DNA from: an uncultured Clostridia bacterium | Lineage (GTDB): Bacteria > Bacillota > Clostridia > Oscillospirales > Acutalibacteraceae | Reading direction: 5' to 3' | Assembly: GCA_937896885.1 (NCBI GenBank) | Contig: CALBNX010000014.1 | Coordinates: forward strand, 8,913-72,912 | Length of the DNA stretch: 64,000 bases | Shown: piece after piece, positions 51,280 through 60,476 of the stretch | Position numbering within the stretch: the first letter of the stretch is position 1 | How the letters are laid out: each line of letters starts with the position of its first letter | The notes under the pieces: generated by a model | What the model was told of the DNA's origin: nothing | The model's input: the letters and a program-made list of their open reading frames with translations, nothing else | The model's database searches: none | Position numbers and translations under genes: made by a program

Positions 51280-51420
51280 ATGGACGGGAATCGACCGTCT
51301 GCTACGGCTTCGCCTTGCATACTGCACGCTCGACATAACTGTCTCACGCCTTTTGGCTAAAAACAATTCCCCGAATTGTTTTCTTGACGCAAAAGCCCTC
51401 TCGGGTTCGATTCCCTATAT
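51280..51420. repeat. tRNA-like remnants
   Basis: GGACGGGAATCGACCGTC (minus T-arm-like) and CGGGTTCGATTCCC (plus T-arm-like) lie about 110 bases apart facing each other. Between them are small hairpins (GGCTTCGCC; CAATTCCCCGAATTG). They look like broken tRNA ends or an interspersed repeat. No full cloverleaf can be drawn. Confidence 0.4.
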
Positions 51421-51431
51421 TTGAATTCAGG

Positions 51432-51466
51432 CAAAAAGAAAACAGCCACACTTTGTGTAGCTGTTT
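51432..51466 (-). terminator. Terminator of the tRNA-Met/Glu transcript
   Basis: On minus AAACAGCTACAC pairs with GTGTGGCTGTTT (one mismatch), then TTTTTGC. It begins 6 bases after tRNA-Glu. Confidence 0.85.
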
Positions 51467-51471
51467 CTTTT

Positions 51472-51546
51472 TGGTGACCCGGACGGGAATCGAACCCGTG
51501 TTACCGCCGTGAAAGGGCGGTGTCTTAACCGCTTGACCACCGGGCC
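51472..51546 (-). tRNA. tRNA-Glu (anticodon TTC)
   Basis: Full cloverleaf: acceptor GGCCCGG with CCGGGTC, D-arm GTGGTCAAGCGG, anticodon stem and loop CGCCCTTTCACGGCGG with TTC, T-arm GGGTTCGATTCCC, discriminator A, encoded CCA. It is 75 bases with CCA. Confidence 0.95.
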
Positions 51547-51572
51547 ATTTTTAAGGGACTTGTTCAGTCCCT

Positions 51573-51649
51573 TGGTAGCGGCAACGGGACTTGAACCTGT
51601 GACCTTCCGGGTATGAACCGGACGCTCTAGCCAACTAAGCTATGCCGCC
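51573..51649 (-). tRNA. tRNA-Met (anticodon CAT)
   Basis: Full cloverleaf: acceptor GGCGGCA with TGCCGCT, D-arm AGCTTAGTTGGCT, anticodon arm CCGGTTCATACCCGG with CAT, T-arm ACAGGTTCAAGTCCCGT, CCA encoded. The A1-type initiator mismatch and three G-C pairs are absent, so elongator Met (or a TilS-modified Ile2) is likely. Confidence 0.92.
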
Positions 51650-51678
51650 ATAGTTGCCGTCGTGTTGACGGCTTGATT

Positions 51679-51707
51679 ATTATAATATAAGACTTTTGTT
51701 TTGTCAA
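51679..51707 (-). promoter_or_regulatory. Consensus promoter of the tRNA pair
   Basis: On minus TTGACA (51707-51702), 17 bases, TATAAT (51684-51679). It is a perfect housekeeping promoter 30 bases before tRNA-Met. Confidence 0.9.
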
Positions 51708-51819
51708 CATATTTTTACAAATATTTTTTACTTTTTTTCAAAAATTATTATTGGATTGAAATTATTCTGAAATTCTCTTGATTTTATGTGTTTATTGTTT
51801 TTTGTAGTCAGTTTTTCCC

Positions 51820-51848
51820 TTTACAAAGTGTATTTTCTGTGCTAAAAT
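51820..51848 (+). promoter_or_regulatory. Housekeeping-type promoter of the sialic acid genes
   Basis: TTTACA, 17 bases, TAAAAT, 35 bases before the AGE gene. It resembles a vegetative promoter and unlike the island motif has no TGTCACA. Confidence 0.6.
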
Positions 51849-51883
51849 TTTCTTGTTAAAAATCAATTCACGGGGTGAAAAAT

Positions 51884-53080
51884 ATGAACCTTAAAGAACA
51901 AAGACAATGGGTGCTTGATGAACTTAATAGCGTTGCTGATTTCTGGCTTCAGAATGGTATGGACAAAGTTCACGGTGGCGTTTACACTTGTCTTGATAAA
52001 GACGGCAAAGTTTTCTCAACTGACAAAAGTGTCTGGATGCAAGGCCGTTGCGGTTGGACATTTGCTTATCTCTGCCATATTTATGGTGTGAAAGAAGAAT
52101 GGCTCAAAGCATCAAAAAGTTGCATTGACTTTCTTGAAGATTATTGCGTAAACAAAAATGCTCAAGGCAGACTTTATTTCACAGTTACAGAAGATGGCAA
52201 GCCACTTCGTCAAAGAAGATATTGCTATTCAGAAGCATTTTATTGCATTGCAAATGCTGAATACTATGGTATTACAGGTGAAAAAGAACATTTAGAGAGA
52301 GCAAGACGTGCTTATGATATCTATTGGAATCTTAACCACGGTATGCCTGACCCAACAGGTTTAGGTCCAAAGACTGACCCAGAAACCCGAACAGGCAGAG
52401 CACTTGGTATTCCGATGATTATTCTCAATGTTACTTCTGTTATGCTTCGTGTTGACCCTGAAAATGCGGACCTTTATAACAGCCGTGCAAACGAATGTGT
52501 TGAACATATTTTAAAATATCACGTTAAAAAGGATTTAGGTTGCACGCTTGAAACAGTTGCTCTTGATGGTACACCAAGACTTGATATTACAGAAGGACGA
52601 GTTGTAAACCCTGGTCACGATATTGAGTGTAGCTGGTTCTTGATGGAAAGAGCAAATCAGACTGGTGATAAAGAGCTTCACGCAAAAGCTATTGAAATCT
52701 TTGATATGGCATTCCAAAAAGGCTGGGACAAGGAATTTGGTGGTATCCTCTATTTCTTTGACTGTCTTGGCAATCCGCCTGAAGCATATGAGCACGATAT
52801 GAAACTCTGGTGGCCACACAACGAGGCACTTATTGCATCTTTGATGATTTACAGAGATACAAAGAATGAAAAATATCTCGATATTTTCAATCAGTTGTTC
52901 GAATATACAAAGGACAAGTTTGCAGTAGCACCTTGTGGTGAATGGTATGGTTATCTTCGTCGTGATGGTAATCCTACACTTCCTGCTTGTATTGGTTCAA
53001 CATTCAAAGGACCATTCCACGTGCCAAGATGTCTTATTATGCTTGACCAAATGATGAAAGAAATTGAAGAAAGAGGTTAA
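51884..53080 (+). CDS. AGE-family N-acylglucosamine 2-epimerase
   Basis: A 398-residue alpha/alpha-barrel epimerase. ATG 51884 follows CGGGGTG; the GTG nine bases earlier is the ribosome site. Family marks are GRCGWTFAYLCHIYG, the catalytic His in GHDIECSWFLMERA and the second His in WWPHNEALIA. In this setting it interconverts N-acetylmannosamine and N-acetylglucosamine, passing sialic acid breakdown product to amino sugar metabolism. The lyase gene follows after 5 bases, so the two form an operon. AGE family members can also act on other sugars. Confidence 0.9.
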   Translation: MNLKEQRQWVLDELNSVADFWLQNGMDKVHGGVYTCLDKDGKVFSTDKSVWMQGRCGWTFAYLCHIYGVKEEWLKASKSCIDFLEDYCVNKNAQGRLYFTVTEDGKPLRQRRYCYSEAFYCIANAEYYGITGEKEHLERARRAYDIYWNLNHGMPDPTGLGPKTDPETRTGRALGIPMIILNVTSVMLRVDPENADLYNSRANECVEHILKYHVKKDLGCTLETVALDGTPRLDITEGRVVNPGHDIECSWFLMERANQTGDKELHAKAIEIFDMAFQKGWDKEFGGILYFFDCLGNPPEAYEHDMKLWWPHNEALIASLMIYRDTKNEKYLDIFNQLFEYTKDKFAVAPCGEWYGYLRRDGNPTLPACIGSTFKGPFHVPRCLIMLDQMMKEIEERG

Positions 53081-53085
53081 TTAAA

Positions 53086-54012
53086 ATGAGTCTTGAAAAA
53101 TATAAGGGTGTTATCCCCGCATTCTATGCTTGTTATGATGAAAACGGTGATGTTTCAGTTGATGGCACAAAGGCATTAGTTGAATTCCTTATTTCAAAAG
53201 GTGTTGACGGTCTTTATGTTGGTGGTTCATCAGGTGAATGCATCTATTTAAGTGTTGAAGACAGAAAAAAGACACTTGAAGCAGTTATGGAAGCCAACAA
53301 AGGCAGAATCACAATTATTGCTCATGTTGCTTGTAACAATACAAAAGACAGCTGTGAGCTTGCTCGTCACGCTGAAGCACTTGGTGTTGATGCCATCGCA
53401 ACAATCCCACCAATTTATTTCAGACTTCCCGAAAAGGCTATTGCAAAATACTGGAATGACATTTCAGCAGCAGCACCAAACACAGATTATGTTATTTATA
53501 ACATTCCACAGCTTGCAGGTGTTGCACTTACAATGCCATTGTTCGACGAGATGCTTAAAAATCCTAGAGTAATTGGTGTTAAGAACTCATCAATGCCAAT
53601 TCAGGACATTCAGATGTTCCGTCGTCAAGCAGCACTCAACAACCGTGAAGTTGTTATTTTCAATGGTCCTGACGAACAGTTTATCGGTGGCCGTATGATT
53701 GGTGCTGAAGGTGGCATTGGTGGTACATATGGTGTTATGCCTGAGCTTTTCGTTACACTTAACAATATGATTAAAGCCAGCGATGTTAAGGAAGCATATA
53801 AATTGCAGGACGACATCAACGAAGTAATTTACACAATGTGCTCAACAAAAGGTAATATGTATGCAACTGCAAAGGCTGCTCTTAAAAAGAGAGCAGGACT
53901 TGAGCTTGGTGGTGTAAGAGAGCCACTCTTAAACCTTCAAGATGGCGACGAAGTAATCGTTGACAAGGTTGTTGAATTAGTTGAAACAGCAGTTGCTAAA
54001 TGGGTTAAATAA
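53086..54012 (+). CDS. nanA: N-acetylneuraminate lyase
   Basis: A 308-residue class I aldolase of the DapA/NanA family. The Schiff-base Lys166 lies in VIGVKNSSMP, Tyr138 in YVIYNIPQ, and the substrate loop is VGGSSGECIYLS, with the GSSGE typical of sialate lyases. It splits N-acetylneuraminate to N-acetylmannosamine and pyruvate, and the upstream epimerase uses the product. The two genes are five bases apart and end at a terminator. Confidence 0.9.
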   Translation: MSLEKYKGVIPAFYACYDENGDVSVDGTKALVEFLISKGVDGLYVGGSSGECIYLSVEDRKKTLEAVMEANKGRITIIAHVACNNTKDSCELARHAEALGVDAIATIPPIYFRLPEKAIAKYWNDISAAAPNTDYVIYNIPQLAGVALTMPLFDEMLKNPRVIGVKNSSMPIQDIQMFRRQAALNNREVVIFNGPDEQFIGGRMIGAEGGIGGTYGVMPELFVTLNNMIKASDVKEAYKLQDDINEVIYTMCSTKGNMYATAKAALKKRAGLELGGVREPLLNLQDGDEVIVDKVVELVETAVAKWVK

Positions 54013-54028
54013 AATATAAACAAAAATT

Positions 54029-54057
54029 AAGTGGTGTTCAATTGAGCACCACTTTTT
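54029..54057 (+). terminator. Terminator of the nan operon
   Basis: AAGTGGTG pairs with CACCACTT over ten bases of loop, then TTTTTATT. Confidence 0.9.
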
Positions 54058-54063
54058 ATTATA

Positions 54064-54924
54064 TTAATTCTTTTCTAACCAATCAAAAACAAAATCTATT
54101 ACTTTTTCATAATCGACCTTTAACACTCCACCAAGCCCTTGGTCTCCAATGCAAAGACTAACTAAATCATTACCAGACATGGCGACTATTCTGATATATG
54201 AGCCATCATTTTTTAAGGCATAATATCCAATTATGTTTTCTTCATTTATTTCTTTCAGTGTTGAAAATCCATCTTCAACATAGCGAGATTTTTCAAGTTG
54301 GTAAACTTCTTCGTCATATATTTTTTTAACAGCCCATCTTGGGCAATCCTTCATCCATGTATAAAAAGCAATGCCCCGACTCTTACCAATAATTTCGCCA
54401 TCTGTTGTAGCTGTGTTTTCATTAAAATCATATAACGGACCACTTGTAACTGTTACGGCAGGTAATGTGCTTGCAAAATATGTATTATTTAAAGCCACAG
54501 ATGCCGTATTAACATCAAGATTAGTATAATTTTCAATTTTAAAATCTTTGAAATCATCTTCTAAAACATTAGCTGTTAAAAGCATAGAAATCGACGACCA
54601 CGAAGACAATAAAACACAAACTACAACTGCGATTATAGCCGTTAAGCGATAAATTTTCTTATGATTTTTTGGTAAGTTTGATGCAACATCAGAATATTTT
54701 GTAAATTCAATTTCAGAATCGTATGTACCATGAATATAAACTATTGTACGGATTATTTTAGAAAGTCCTATTATAGTAAATATAGGTATTTCCAAAGTTG
54801 CCGCTGACACAATACCACTCGCTGAACCAGAAAAGTCAAGCCAATATGAAGCTATTACTATTAGCAATACAAATGTTATTACTTGATAAATAAGTTTTCT
54901 TATAATTGCCTTATCGTTTGTCAT
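54064..54924 (-). CDS. Membrane protein, unknown
   Basis: A 286-residue protein starting at ATG 54924 (AAGGG ahead; the longer frame has none). Hydrophobic helices lie at about 12-30, 38-62 and 96-122; the C-terminal 160 residues form a soluble domain outside or inside the membrane, with TLKEINEENIIGYYALKNDGSYIRIV and a Cys in LVSLCIGDQGLGG. I do not recognise the family. It stands alone between nan and arg genes. Confidence 0.65.
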   Translation of the reverse strand: MTNDKAIIRKLIYQVITFVLLIVIASYWLDFSGSASGIVSAATLEIPIFTIIGLSKIIRTIVYIHGTYDSEIEFTKYSDVASNLPKNHKKIYRLTAIIAVVVCVLLSSWSSISMLLTANVLEDDFKDFKIENYTNLDVNTASVALNNTYFASTLPAVTVTSGPLYDFNENTATTDGEIIGKSRGIAFYTWMKDCPRWAVKKIYDEEVYQLEKSRYVEDGFSTLKEINEENIIGYYALKNDGSYIRIVAMSGNDLVSLCIGDQGLGGVLKVDYEKVIDFVFDWLEKN

Positions 54925-55015
54925 ATACCCTTCCCCAAATAATCTATATAATTCTTTACAAATTAAAATCAAACTCTTACAAATCAAATATAACACTAAC
55001 TTTATAAAAAGTCAA

Positions 55016-55042
55016 ACAAAAAGGGCGATTCGTGAATCGCCC
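55016..55042 (-). terminator. Terminator after argF, part of an interspersed palindrome
   Basis: GGGCGATTC and GAATCGCCC pair over GT; the minus strand then reads TTTTTGTTTG. The flank CCCCTACATTTTT occurs at other arg intergenic palindromes (58231, 61920). Confidence 0.75.
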
Positions 55043-55094
55043 CTACATTTTTAGTTAAATATCATACTTTTATAGAACACATTATTTTTGAGCA

Positions 55095-55180
55095 GATTTT
55101 TCGTAAGACAATGTGTCCAAGGCGAAGCTGTATAAAAATACCGCGAGCCGATAGACACGCGGTATTGCGGAAAATATGCC
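55095..55180. repeat. Intergenic repeat, copy 1
   Basis: About 86 bases similar to 61992-62072: both begin TTTTTCGT-AG-CAATGT and end near CGGAAAA, with GCGAAGCTGTAT / ACGAAGTTGTAT in the middle. Each lies just after the stop of a minus-strand arg gene. Small inner hairpins (ACCGCG/CGCGGT) suggest a structured element. Confidence 0.65.
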
Positions 55181-55188
55181 AAAAAGAA

Positions 55189-56100
55189 TTATTTTTTCTC
55201 CATAAGTGCAACCATAACTGCTTTTTGTGCGTGGAGTCTGTTTTCTGCTTCGTCGAAGATTTCGTCTGCATGTTCTTCAAACACTTTTTCTGTGATTTCT
55301 TCGCCACGGTGTGCAGGAAGACAATGTTGCACCATACAGCCTGGGTTTGCTGCTTCTAACAACTTATCATTGATTTGATAGATGCCTTGGAAAATCTGTC
55401 TTCTTTCATAAGCTTCTTGCTCTTGACCCATTGATGCCCAAACATCTGTGAAGATTACATCTGCACCAGCACAAGCTTCAACAGGGTCACGATAAAGACC
55501 GAAACCTTTATAATCCTTTGCAAAGTCAAGAACTCTTTGGTCAGGGTCATAGTTTTCAGGGCAAGCAACTGTTACATCCATACCCATTTTAAGACCACCG
55601 ACGATAAGTGAATTTGCCATATTGTTACCGTCACCGATATATGTCATTTTAAGTCCGTCAAGGTGACCTTTATGCTCACGGACTGTCATAAGGTCAGCAA
55701 GCACCTGACAAGGATGGCAGAAGTCAGTAAGACCGTTGATAATTGGAATAGAACCATATTTTGCAAGGTTTTCAACTTCACTCTGCTCAAAAGTTCTAAT
55801 CATAATACCGTCAAGGTAACGAGAAAGCACACGAGCTGTATCCTGAATTGGCTCACCACGACCAATCTGCAAGTCACGGTTTGAAAGGAAGAGCGCCTGA
55901 CCACCAAGCTGATACATACCTGTTTCAAAAGAAACACGAGTACGAGTTGATGATTTCTGGAAAATCATACCAAGTGTCTGACCTTCAAGTCTATGGTGTT
56001 TGATTCCGTTTTTATTTTCATATTTCAACTGGTCTGCAAGATTTAAAATTTCTGTAATCTCTTCAGTTGAAAGTGAGAGCATACTTAAAAGATGTTTCAT
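55189..56100 (-). CDS. argF: Ornithine carbamoyltransferase
   Basis: A 303-residue enzyme of normal length, AGAGG before ATG. Carbamoyl-phosphate binding SSTRTR at 50-55, HPCQVLADL, and the ornithine site HCLPAHRGEE near the end are all present. It joins ornithine and carbamoyl phosphate to citrulline in arginine synthesis. It is the last gene of the arg cluster, 3 bases after argD. Confidence 0.97.
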   Translation of the reverse strand: MKHLLSMLSLSTEEITEILNLADQLKYENKNGIKHHRLEGQTLGMIFQKSSTRTRVSFETGMYQLGGQALFLSNRDLQIGRGEPIQDTARVLSRYLDGIMIRTFEQSEVENLAKYGSIPIINGLTDFCHPCQVLADLMTVREHKGHLDGLKMTYIGDGNNMANSLIVGGLKMGMDVTVACPENYDPDQRVLDFAKDYKGFGLYRDPVEACAGADVIFTDVWASMGQEQEAYERRQIFQGIYQINDKLLEAANPGCMVQHCLPAHRGEEITEKVFEEHADEIFDEAENRLHAQKAVMVALMEKK

Positions 56101-56103
56101 AGT

Positions 56104-57276
56104 TTATACCTCTGCAATAATATTTTTCAATATGTTGATACCTTTGTCGATTTCTTCTTTTGAAATTACCAAAGGCGGTAACATTCGAAGCTTAGTTTTA
56201 GCGGTGAGAATTAAAAGTCCGTTCTCACTGCATTTTTTTGCGACTTCACCGGCATTTTTAGTCTTTAATTCAATACCGAGCATAAGACCTAAACCGCTGA
56301 CAGATTTTATTTCTTCAATAGCGCCAAGTTTTTCTCTTATATACTCCCCTTTTTCTGCGACTTCATTTAAGAAATTATCTGTGAGAGTATTGAGAATATA
56401 TTTAGCACCTGCACAAGCAACTGGGTTGCCACCAAATGTTGTTCCGTGAGTGCCTGCTGTCAACACATTTGCACATTTTTCTGTGCAAAGACAAGCGCCC
56501 ATAGGAAGACCATTACCGATACCCTTTGCACTTGTAACAACATCAGGTAAAATGCCAGCGTGTTCATATGCGAAAAGTTTACCCGTTCGTCCCATACCTG
56601 TCTGAACTTCGTCGATTATGAGAAGAATATCCTTTTCCTTACATACCTTTTCAACAGTTTTAAGGTACTCGAAATCAGTTGGCACAACGCCACCCTCACC
56701 TTGAACAATTTCAAGGATGATTGCACAAACGGTATCGTCCGCCATTTCTAAAAACTGCTCAGTGTTGCCTGACTCTGCATATTTAAAGCCCCCAACGAAT
56801 GGGTCAAAGAACTTATGATAATGCTCTTGACCTGTTGCAGTAATGGTAGCCATTGTTCTGCCGTGGAATGAGTTTACAAGAGTGATTATATTGTGACGGT
56901 TTTCACCGTATTTATCAAAACTATATTTACGAGCCAATTTAATTGCACATTCATTTGCTTCAGCACCTGAATTACAAAGGAAAACACGTTCAAAGCCTGT
57001 TCTTTTTGTAAGCATTTCTGCGTATTCAGCAACAGTAGAATTATAATAAAGGTTTGATGTATGCTGAACTTTTTTAAGTTGCTCAGTTACTGCATCAATC
57101 CAACCTTCGTTGTTATAGCCAAGAGAATTAACACCAATTCCTGAACCGAAGTCGATTACTTCATTACCTTCGCTGTCAATGAATGTTGCACCATTGCCCT
57201 TTTCGATTGAAACAGGAAAATGTGCATAAGTTGGCATTAAAGAATTGTCTGCCTGATTTTTAATATTTTCTAACAT
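56104..57276 (-). CDS. argD: Acetylornithine aminotransferase
   Basis: A 390-residue PLP enzyme with AGGTGA before ATG. PLP Lys251 lies in TSAKGIGNGLPMGA, the Asp of the pyridine ring in LLIIDEVQTGMGRTG, and GAEANECAIKLAR carries the phosphate. It transfers an amino group to N-acetylglutamate semialdehyde. The argB gene ends 15 bases upstream. Confidence 0.96.
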   Translation of the reverse strand: MLENIKNQADNSLMPTYAHFPVSIEKGNGATFIDSEGNEVIDFGSGIGVNSLGYNNEGWIDAVTEQLKKVQHTSNLYYNSTVAEYAEMLTKRTGFERVFLCNSGAEANECAIKLARKYSFDKYGENRHNIITLVNSFHGRTMATITATGQEHYHKFFDPFVGGFKYAESGNTEQFLEMADDTVCAIILEIVQGEGGVVPTDFEYLKTVEKVCKEKDILLIIDEVQTGMGRTGKLFAYEHAGILPDVVTSAKGIGNGLPMGACLCTEKCANVLTAGTHGTTFGGNPVACAGAKYILNTLTDNFLNEVAEKGEYIREKLGAIEEIKSVSGLGLMLGIELKTKNAGEVAKKCSENGLLILTAKTKLRMLPPLVISKEEIDKGINILKNIIAEV

Positions 57277-57291
57277 TATGTATCACCTGAA

Positions 57292-58152
57292 TTAAAGGAA
57301 CATTGTGCCTATACCACTATCTGTCAACATTTCTATCAAAATAGAATGTGGAATTCTGCCGTCAATAATATGTGTACGCTTAACGCCACGACGAACAGCC
57401 TCAACACAGCAATCAATTTTTGGAATCATTCCACCCTTGATAATGCCTTGACTTTTAAGCTGTGGCACTTCGCTGACATTAACACTATGAATAAGTGTAT
57501 CTTCGTCGTCCTTATCCCTTAAAAGCCCACGGACATCTGTCATTAAAAGAAGTTTTTCAGCACCCAATGCTGCTGCGATTTTTGCCGCTGCAATATCTGC
57601 ATTGATATTGAAAACTTCACCGTTTTCGCCACCACCAACAGTTGAGATTACAGGAATATAGTGCTGTTCGAGAATACCATCAACCAAAGTTGTATCAATA
57701 TCGATAATATCACCAACAAAGCCGATGTCTTTTTCAACTTTTTTAGCCTTAATCATTCCGTCATCAAGACCGCAGATACCGATTGCGTGACCACCGTGAT
57801 GATGAAGAAGATGAACAAGACGCTTGTTGACTTTACCAGCAAGAACCATCTGCACAATATCGATAGTTTCTTCGTCAGTATAGCGAAGTCCGTCAACGAA
57901 TTTTGACTCCTTACCTATTTTATTGAGCATATCGTTGATTTCAGGTCCACCACCGTGAACGAGAATAACATTGATGCCAACTGAACGAAGAAGAACAATA
58001 TCAGTCATAACTGCTTCTTGCAAATCTTCATTTATCATTGCGTTGCCACCATATTTGATAACAACTGTTTTTCCGTGATACTGCTGAATGTAAGGGAGCG
58101 CCTGAACAAGCACTTCACTACGGTCAGCATGTGTAAGTTTTGAAATGTCCAT
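57292..58152 (-). CDS. argB: Acetylglutamate kinase
   Basis: A 286-residue kinase of the amino acid kinase family. ATG 58152 is preferred since GGTGA lies six bases ahead; ATG 58164 is the alternative and gives four extra residues. VVIKYGGNAM binds the phosphates, LVHGGGPEIN and FVDGLRYTDEETIDIVQMV bind acetylglutamate, and STVGGGENGEVFNINAD is the nucleotide site. It lies between argJ and argD. Arginine feedback is usual for the long form; the N-terminal helix of that form is short here. Confidence 0.94.
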   Translation of the reverse strand: MDISKLTHADRSEVLVQALPYIQQYHGKTVVIKYGGNAMINEDLQEAVMTDIVLLRSVGINVILVHGGGPEINDMLNKIGKESKFVDGLRYTDEETIDIVQMVLAGKVNKRLVHLLHHHGGHAIGICGLDDGMIKAKKVEKDIGFVGDIIDIDTTLVDGILEQHYIPVISTVGGGENGEVFNINADIAAAKIAAALGAEKLLLMTDVRGLLRDKDDEDTLIHSVNVSEVPQLKSQGIIKGGMIPKIDCCVEAVRRGVKRTHIIDGRIPHSILIEMLTDSGIGTMFL

Positions 58153-58230
58153 TGTATTCACCATATTAGAATTTATTTAGAAAGGGAAATCCCCTATATT
58201 TTACACAAATTTCAAGAGTGCGCACAGTTT

Positions 58231-58250
58231 GTAGGGGCTCGTCCCCTACA
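58231..58250. repeat. Short palindrome with CCCCTAC ends
   Basis: GTAGGGG and CCCCTAC pair over a short loop between argJ and argB, then CATTTTTT. Related short palindromes occur at 55023 and 61920. It may act as a weak processing or termination signal inside the arg cluster. Confidence 0.5.
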
Positions 58251-58254
58251 TTTT

Positions 58255-59469
58255 TTATGTTCTATAATCTCCATTGATTTTTACATATTCATATGTAAGG
58301 TCGCAGCCGTAAGCTGTTGCGTTGTATTCACCATCGTTAAGAGAAACAATTATATATACTTCGTCTTCTATAAGAACTGTTTTTGCGATTTCTTCTGAAA
58401 ATTCTATGCCTGCGCCGTTTTTACAAACTGCGATTTCTCCGCCTGAAGATTTAAATGAAACATCAACCTTGTTAACATCAATATCTGCACCTGCATAACC
58501 AAGTGCACAAAGGATACGTCCCCAGTTTGCATCTGCACCAAACATTGCAGCTTTTACAAGTGATGAGCAGATAACACTCTTTGCACAAATCTTTGCGATT
58601 TCCTTAGTCTTTGCACCACTCACCTGACATTCAACAAGTTTGGTTGCACCCTCACCGTCTTTTGCCATAAGTTTTACAAGCTTTTCGCAAATAGCATTAA
58701 GTGCTGAAACGAATGTAAAGTAATCATCATTTTCACTTTCAATTCTTGCATTTCCGCAAAGTCCTGATGCCAAAACTGCAACAGTATCGTTTGTTGATGT
58801 ATCACCATCAACTGAAAGCATATTAAAACTATCTTTAACAACTTCTAAAAGTGCTTTTTTGAGCATTTCACTTGAAATGTTTGCATCGGTTGTGATAAAT
58901 CCAAGCATTGTAGCCATATTCGGATGAATCATACCGCTACCCTTTGAGATAGCACCGATTTTACATTCTTTACCTTGGAGTGTAAATGAAACTGCAAATT
59001 CTTTTTTTACAGTATCGGTTGTCATAATCGCCTGTGCGGCATTGTCAGAACCGTCTTCACTTAATTCTGCAACAAGCTGTGCCATACCCTTTTCGATTGG
59101 TTCAATATCAATTGGTTGACCAATAACACCAGTAGATGCAACAACAAAGTCGGTTGATTTAAGTCCTGTTGCTTTAGCTACGATTTCGCACATCATTTCT
59201 GCTTTTTCTATACCGTCAGCATTGCAAGTATTTGCAATACCACTGTTACAGATTACACCATAAGCCTTACCATCTGCAATATTGTTTCTTGTAACTGTAA
59301 TCGGTGCACCGTAAACGAGATTCTGTGTATAAACTGCTGCTGCATCACATTCAATTTCACAGAGAATAAGTGCTAAATCTTTTTTTGTTTTGTTCTTACG
59401 GATTCCGCAGTGAATACCACTTGCTTTGAATCCTTTTGGTGCAGTAACACCACCATTTATAAATTGCAT
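58255..59469 (-). CDS. argJ: Bifunctional ornithine acetyltransferase / N-acetylglutamate synthase
   Basis: A 404-residue precursor. ATG 59469 follows GGTGA and gives the family start MQFINGGVTAPKGF. Self-cleavage occurs before Thr187 in GMIHPNMATMLGF, which becomes the nucleophile. The enzyme recycles the acetyl group from acetylornithine to glutamate; a bifunctional ArgJ would remove the need for ArgA, which is not in the cluster. It starts 11 bases after argC. Confidence 0.95.
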   Translation of the reverse strand: MQFINGGVTAPKGFKASGIHCGIRKNKTKKDLALILCEIECDAAAVYTQNLVYGAPITVTRNNIADGKAYGVICNSGIANTCNADGIEKAEMMCEIVAKATGLKSTDFVVASTGVIGQPIDIEPIEKGMAQLVAELSEDGSDNAAQAIMTTDTVKKEFAVSFTLQGKECKIGAISKGSGMIHPNMATMLGFITTDANISSEMLKKALLEVVKDSFNMLSVDGDTSTNDTVAVLASGLCGNARIESENDDYFTFVSALNAICEKLVKLMAKDGEGATKLVECQVSGAKTKEIAKICAKSVICSSLVKAAMFGADANWGRILCALGYAGADIDVNKVDVSFKSSGGEIAVCKNGAGIEFSEEIAKTVLIEDEVYIIVSLNDGEYNATAYGCDLTYEYVKINGDYRT

Positions 59470-59480
59470 AATTTTCACCA

Positions 59481-60413
59481 TTATATGTTTAATTGAAATT
59501 TTGGGTCTAACCCCATTTTTATGTTCAAGCATTGAACTGCGGCACCGCTGGCACCTTTACCGAGATTATCATATCTTGCGATTAAAAGAATTCTGTCATC
59601 ATTACCGCAGACTGTAATTTCCATACCGTCGTTTTCGCTCATTTTGTTACCTGCGATAAAGCCGTTTTCGTCAATACTTTCTTTGTACATTACAATATCT
59701 GAATTGTATTTTTCTTTGTAAAGAGCCTTGATATCCTCTACAGTTTTGCCGTTCTTCAAATCCTTTTTGAAAAGTGGAACTGTCATAACCATACCGCTGA
59801 AATAGTCGCAGATATATGGGCTGAAAATCGGCTCGTTATTAAGACCTGAAATGGCTTTCATCTCTTTTAAGTGCTTATGCTGTTGAGTGAGAGCGTATTC
59901 TCTTGGTGCATCCAAAAGCCAATCTCTTTCTGCATCCTCATACTGTGCGATACCATTTTTACCTGCACCGCTGTAGCCTGACATAGCGTGACAAGCAATA
60001 CAAATATCACTATCAACAAATCCAGCATCCACCAAAGGCTTTACAAGTGCAATAAATCCACTTGCATAGCAACCTGGTACTGCAATTCGCTTTGATTTTT
60101 TAAGTTTATTCTCAAAGTCTTCGCTGAGTTCTGGAAAACCATATGCCCAACCTTCATTTGTGCGGTGTGCAGTTGAAGTATCAATCACGATTGTGTTATC
60201 GTTTTCGATAAGGCTTACTGCCTCAATTGCTGCTGCATCGGGCAAACAAAGAAACGCGATATCAGCAGAGTTGAGTGCCTTTTTGCGAGCATCAGTATCT
60301 TTTCTTAAATTTTCGGGAAGAGTTATAAGTTCAATATCTTCTCTTTTTGCAAGACGGTCAAAAATCTTAAGTCCTGTTGTACCCTGACTGCCGTCAATGA
60401 ATATTTTTGTCAT
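59481..60413 (-). CDS. argC: N-acetyl-gamma-glutamyl-phosphate reductase, short form
   Basis: A 310-residue reductase of the short AGPR type. The NADP loop is IDGSQGTTGL, the catalytic Cys115 lies in VPGCYASGF, and the C-terminal NMKIGLDPKF-like end is replaced by LNIKMGLDPKFQ. It reduces acetylglutamyl phosphate to the semialdehyde. Its ribosome site GGAGGG lies at the edge of an interspersed repeat (60418-60466). Confidence 0.94.
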   Translation of the reverse strand: MTKIFIDGSQGTTGLKIFDRLAKREDIELITLPENLRKDTDARKKALNSADIAFLCLPDAAAIEAVSLIENDNTIVIDTSTAHRTNEGWAYGFPELSEDFENKLKKSKRIAVPGCYASGFIALVKPLVDAGFVDSDICIACHAMSGYSGAGKNGIAQYEDAERDWLLDAPREYALTQQHKHLKEMKAISGLNNEPIFSPYICDYFSGMVMTVPLFKKDLKNGKTVEDIKALYKEKYNSDIVMYKESIDENGFIAGNKMSENDGMEITVCGNDDRILLIARYDNLGKGASGAAVQCLNIKMGLDPKFQLNI

Positions 60414-60417
60414 ATAT

Positions 60418-60466
60418 GAATCCCTCCACCGTCTTCGACGGTCCCCCTCCCTTTGACAAGGGAGGC
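60418..60466. repeat. Interspersed palindromic repeat ahead of argC
   Basis: CCGTCTTCGACGG and CCTCCCTTTGACAAGGGAGG are two palindromes in a row, a repeat common in intergenic DNA of gut Clostridia. It separates argH from argC and its edge GGAGGG serves as the argC ribosome site. Confidence 0.75.
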
Positions 60467-60476
60467 TTTTTGTGGG

